From the NCBI GenBank assembly GCA_001873585.1, contig MNZL01000006.1:1-8723 (forward strand): 8,723 nucleotides of DNA. The letters are read 5' to 3'. Positions 6,372-8,723 of this stretch are shown piece after piece (position 1 is the stretch's first letter; every line of letters starts with the position of its first letter). Source of the DNA: Rhodobacterales bacterium CG2_30_65_12. GTDB lineage: Bacteria > Pseudomonadota > Alphaproteobacteria > Rhodobacterales > Rhodobacteraceae. Under the pieces are notes generated by a model that saw only the letters and a program-made list of their open reading frames with translations, searched no databases and was not told the origin of the DNA. Both the position numbers and the translations under genes were made by a program.

Positions 6372-6884
6372 ATGATACGCGCACTCGTTCTGATCGCCGC
6401 CGTCGGCCTGAGCCTCGCGGCCTGCGATACCGCAAACCCGGTTCGCATCGGGCCCGACGGCAAGCCGATGCCGACGGCGCACCAGATCTCATCGTTTGAA
6501 ACCAACAAGATCATCTATCGAATGCTCGATTCGATCAACGAGCTGCGCGTGGCAGCCGGCGCGCCGCCCGTTGCGCTCAGTTCGCAGCTGACGGCTGCCG
6601 CCGCTACCCATGCGCGCGACATGAGCGTGCAGAACCGGCCGTGGCACTTCGGGTCCGATGGCTCTTCGCCACTCGACCGGGTTGCCCGCACCGGCTACAC
6701 CGGCATGATGCTGGGCGAAAACATTTCCGAAACTTTCGAGACCGAGCTGGAAACGCTGGCCGCCTGGATGGAACAGAAAGACACCCGCGATGTGATCCTC
6801 GATCGCCGCGCACGCAACCTCGGCTTTGCCTGGTTTCAGGAAACCAATGGCAAGGTCTGGTGGACGCTGGTGATGGGCGGCTGA
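6372..6884 (+). CDS. CAP (SCP/YkwD-like) domain lipoprotein
   Basis: A 170-residue lipoprotein with a single CAP domain. The N-terminus has a hydrophobic core and the lipobox LAAC with lipidated Cys18; Asp19 follows it, which in enterobacteria retains lipoproteins in the inner membrane. The CAP domain covers about 47-170: a first helix (MLDSINELRVAAG), His80 in THARDMS, His92 in the WHFGSDGSSPLDRV stretch, and Glu116 in LGENIS. These match the His/Glu cavity residues of bacterial CAP proteins, including the typical DGSSP and GENI segments. The C-terminal strand GFAWFQ...VWWTLVMG is also typical. The biochemical role of bacterial CAP proteins is poorly known; proposed roles involve envelope or spore-coat interactions. 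The ATG is preceded by a weak GGA 8 bases upstream. It is divergent from an L,D-transpeptidase and convergent with another YkuD protein, suggesting an envelope role (inference). Confidence 0.9.
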   Translation: MIRALVLIAAVGLSLAACDTANPVRIGPDGKPMPTAHQISSFETNKIIYRMLDSINELRVAAGAPPVALSSQLTAAAATHARDMSVQNRPWHFGSDGSSPLDRVARTGYTGMMLGENISETFETELETLAAWMEQKDTRDVILDRRARNLGFAWFQETNGKVWWTLVMGG

Positions 6885-6927
6885 TACCCAGCCGCGCCGC
6901 TAGCGTTTCCAACCTGACAGATGGTTC

Positions 6928-6987
6928 CCGCGCATCGGCGGGACGCGGTGCGGCGATGCGCGGCGGCCTGCGGCCGCTGTTTCGCGC
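6928..6987. repeat. Overlapping hairpins in the gap between convergent genes
   Basis: Stem A pairs CCGCGCATCG (6928-6937) with CGATGCGCGG (6954-6963), ten perfect pairs around a 16-base loop. Stem B pairs GCGGCC (6963-6968) with GGCCGC (6972-6977) around TGC and can extend with GCGCG (6958-6962) pairing CGCGC (6983-6987) past a TGTTT bulge. A and B share bases 6958-6963 and exclude each other. Neither has a proper T run, so a Rho-independent terminator is doubtful; mRNA 3' end protection or a dispersed palindromic element are alternatives. The rest of the 157-base gap (6885-7041) holds only a small CCC-TTTC-GGG hairpin and no gene that I can support. Confidence 0.4.
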
Positions 6988-7041
6988 AGGGCGCTCGGGG
7001 CAATCGTTCCCTTTCGGGTCGCTTTTGGCGGGTGGGGAACA

Positions 7042-7536
7042 CTAGGGTAAAATGTCGATCGGTGTGCCAACTTTGACCATCGCGTAGATATCTTCAATCT
7101 CGCGGTCGGTCACGGCGATGCAGCCCGCCGTCCAATCCGCCTTGCCGCGATCGCGCCGCTCGACGGGGCCGCCGTGAATGAAGATATCGCCGCCTGGATC
7201 GGTCCCCGCCTCTTTCGCCAAGCTGAGATCCTTGTCGTCAGGATAGGAAATGCCAAGCGAGAGGTGAAACTCGCTGTCGGGGTTCTTGCGGTTGATCGTG
7301 TAGCTTCCCTCGGGCGTTTTGCCGTCGCCATACTGCTCTTTGTGCCCCACAGGGGCATATCCGAGGTTGATCTTGTGGCTGGCGAGCGCGGTATCGTTGT
7401 GCATCAGATACATCGTGCGTTCACCCTTCAAGATCAGCACCCGCGTCACCTCTGGCCCATCGTAGGATTTGAATTTTGAGCAGGAGGCGAGGCCGAAGAG
7501 GCCCAGCATCGTCAAAACCACAAGAAACGCGCGCAT
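7042..7536 (-). CDS. Small YkuD-family lipoprotein (L,D-transpeptidase or related amidase)
   Basis: A 164-residue protein with a lipoprotein signal (hydrophobic residues 3-16, lipobox LASC, lipidated Cys19, Ser20 next). The YkuD domain follows: TRVLILKGERTMYLM at 31-45 as the first strands, GDGKTPEGSY at 70-79, IFIHGG with His121, and the catalytic segment DWTAGCIAVTDREIEDIY at 134-151 with Cys139. Ala141 replaces the Arg common after Cys-Ile; a GC-x-Ala pattern is also found in E. coli DpaA (YafK), which cleaves the lipoprotein-peptidoglycan link, so hydrolase activity is possible. It acts at the periplasmic face of a membrane on the diaminopimelate-containing stem peptide. AAAGG (7545-7549) precedes the ATG by 8 bases. 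It lies 72 bases downstream of the RNA methyltransferase gene on the same strand; I see no good promoter or terminator in that gap, so they are probably co-transcribed. Confidence 0.88.
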   Translation of the reverse strand: MRAFLVVLTMLGLFGLASCSKFKSYDGPEVTRVLILKGERTMYLMHNDTALASHKINLGYAPVGHKEQYGDGKTPEGSYTINRKNPDSEFHLSLGISYPDDKDLSLAKEAGTDPGGDIFIHGGPVERRDRGKADWTAGCIAVTDREIEDIYAMVKVGTPIDILP

Positions 7537-7608
7537 CTCGCCTGCCTTTATCGGAACGTGTTTGGCTTGGCTTACAGGATTTCGTGTGAGCCGGGAAGCG
7601 CCAAGGCT

Positions 7609-8723
7609 TCAGCGGTGAAATTGCGCGGCGAGTTCCACATGGGTTGACCAGCGAAACTGGTCGATCACCACCAGATCGGCGAGCCGGAATCCGGCCTCCA
7701 CCAGCAGCCGCGCATCGCGGGAAAAGCTCACCGGGTTGCACGATACCGCGGCGACCCGGCGCACCGACGATCTTGCAATCTCGCGCATCTGCGCCTCCGC
7801 TCCGGCGCGCGGCGGGTCGATCACTATGGCGTCAAATCGGTTCAACTCGTCGGGCAGCAGGGGCCGACGATACAGATCGCGCGCCTCGGTGGTAACGCGC
7901 TTGAGCCCGGTGGCGCCGCGCCAACCGTGATCGAGCGCCTCGAGCATCGCCGCCTCGCCCTCGACGGCATGCACCTCAGCGCCCAAGGCAAGCGGCAGCG
8001 AAAACGTGCCGCTTCCGGCGAAAAGATCGACGACCTTCGCCGCATTGCCCACAGCTGAACGCACCGCGCGCAACAGCGCCGCTTCACCCTCGGCTGTCGC
8101 CTGCAAGAACGCGCCCGGCGGCGGCTTCACATCGGCCACACCGAACCGCTGGGTAGGCGGCGCGGCCTGCGCCACAAGCTCGCCCTCCCAGGTGAGCCGG
8201 GCAAATCCGCGCGCACCAGCGATCGCGGCAAGCTCCATTTGCAGCGTCGGATCAAGTGGCTTGCCCCCGGTCACCGCCACGTCAGGCCCGTTTTGGGTGA
8301 GCGCAACCGTCAGCCGCAGCGTGCCCTTGCGCGAACCGCCCAGCGCCACGAGATCTTCGAGGGCCGGCAGAGCTTCGATCAGATCGGGGTGCAGCAGCTG
8401 GCAATCGGGGATCGCCGTTATGACCTCGGATTTCGGGGTGTGAAATCCGACCAAAGCGCCGGCCTTGGTGCGCCGGGCCGAGAGCACGGCGCGGCGACGT
8501 GAATGGGGCGGAGACGTCTCTATTCCGGCCGAGATTGCCTCCATTCCCTGCGCCACAAGTGCCGTGCGCACCACGTCGAGCTTCCAGGCAGAAACGAAAG
8601 CATCGGACGCATGTTGCAGCGCGCAGCCACCGCAGGATTTGTAATGCCGGCACGGCGGGCGCACACGATCTTGCGAAGGCTCGAGGATGCGCAGCACCTC
8701 GATCCTGTCGCCCTCAAGCACAC
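7609..8723 (-). CDS. TrmA/RlmD-type iron-sulfur RNA (uracil-5-)-methyltransferase (5' end outside window)
   Basis: About 371 codons of a SAM-dependent m5U RNA methyltransferase; the frame runs off the window, and the missing part should be the start of the TRAM domain, whose last strand (GDRIEVLRI) is visible. Residues are numbered from the GTG at 8721. Four iron-sulfur ligands are present: Cys24, Cys30, Cys33 (C-x5-C-x2-C, then ALQHAS) and Cys107. SAM-binding and catalytic elements follow: PGAFLQ with Gln207, VVDLFAGSGTF at 230-240, VIDPPRAG with Asp302, the catalytic nucleophile Cys328 in AVSCNP, and general base Glu363 in HVELAA. The Fe-S pattern is closest to E. coli RlmD (23S rRNA U1939), but alphaproteobacteria often have a single enzyme of this family, so the exact uridine is not assured. 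A standard GTG start at 8721 is unlikely because it would remove most of the TRAM domain. Confidence 0.93.
   Translation of the reverse strand, partial: VLEGDRIEVLRILEPSQDRVRPPCRHYKSCGGCALQHASDAFVSAWKLDVVRTALVAQGMEAISAGIETSPPHSRRRAVLSARRTKAGALVGFHTPKSEVITAIPDCQLLHPDLIEALPALEDLVALGGSRKGTLRLTVALTQNGPDVAVTGGKPLDPTLQMELAAIAGARGFARLTWEGELVAQAAPPTQRFGVADVKPPPGAFLQATAEGEAALLRAVRSAVGNAAKVVDLFAGSGTFSLPLALGAEVHAVEGEAAMLEALDHGWRGATGLKRVTTEARDLYRRPLLPDELNRFDAIVIDPPRAGAEAQMREIARSSVRRVAAVSCNPVSFSRDARLLVEAGFRLADLVVIDQFRWSTHVELAAQFHR

Noticed and set aside
6928..7033. CRISPR or tandem-repeat array in the GC-rich intergenic region
   Set aside because: There are inverted pairs but no regularly spaced direct repeats.
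6900..7097. Small open frames on both strands in the gap between the CAP gene and the YkuD lipoprotein gene
   Set aside because: They overlap the ends of confirmed genes, lack ribosome sites and are Arg/Pro-rich readings of palindromic GC-rich sequence.
7537..7608. Promoter for the YkuD lipoprotein gene based on GATAAA near its ribosome site
   Set aside because: No -35 box at suitable distance, and the box overlaps the AAAGG ribosome site.
8719..8721. GTG at 8721 as the true start of the RNA methyltransferase
   Set aside because: The frame is open to the window end and the TRAM domain expected ahead of the Fe-S cysteines would be mostly missing.

Overview
The window looks like chromosomal DNA of a high-GC alphaproteobacterium, most likely a member of the Rhodobacterales. 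The grounds are strong G/C preference at third codon positions, AddA and AddB of the alphaproteobacterial type, the order addB-addA-trxA, and small secreted and lipoprotein genes like those of that order. The family-level placement is inference, because no RNA marker gene is present. I see no mobile element, CRISPR array, tRNA or rRNA, and no gene-free stretch longer than about 175 bases.

Left part (1-5190, + strand): the 3' part of addB (cut by the window start), then addA overlapping it by 4 bases, then trxA 36 bases later. AddA and AddB together form the helicase-nuclease that processes double-strand breaks for RecA-dependent recombination. trxA encodes a standard thioredoxin and probably also has its own promoter. 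The unit ends in a strong hairpin terminator.

Middle part (5190-7041): an envelope-related set. A 62-residue secreted, C-terminally anchored protein (- strand) converges on trxA, with a second terminator between them. Next come a Tat-exported L,D-transpeptidase (- strand) and, divergent from it, a CAP-domain lipoprotein (+ strand). Their shared intergenic region has a candidate promoter for each direction and an inverted repeat placed exactly between the two -35 elements, which suggests a shared operator. The CAP gene converges on the next gene across a 157-base, hairpin-rich gap.

Right part (7042-8723, - strand): a TrmA/RlmD-type iron-sulfur RNA m5U methyltransferase (5' end cut by the window end), followed 72 bases downstream by a small lipoprotein of the YkuD family, probably in the same transcript. 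The region thus has two YkuD-fold peptidoglycan enzymes with different export routes around one CAP lipoprotein, next to housekeeping repair, redox and RNA-modification genes. The least expected observations are the absence of cysteine in the visible 464 residues of AddB, the inverted repeat between divergent promoters, and the non-canonical active-site motifs of both YkuD proteins. I found no convincing wholly new multi-gene system.
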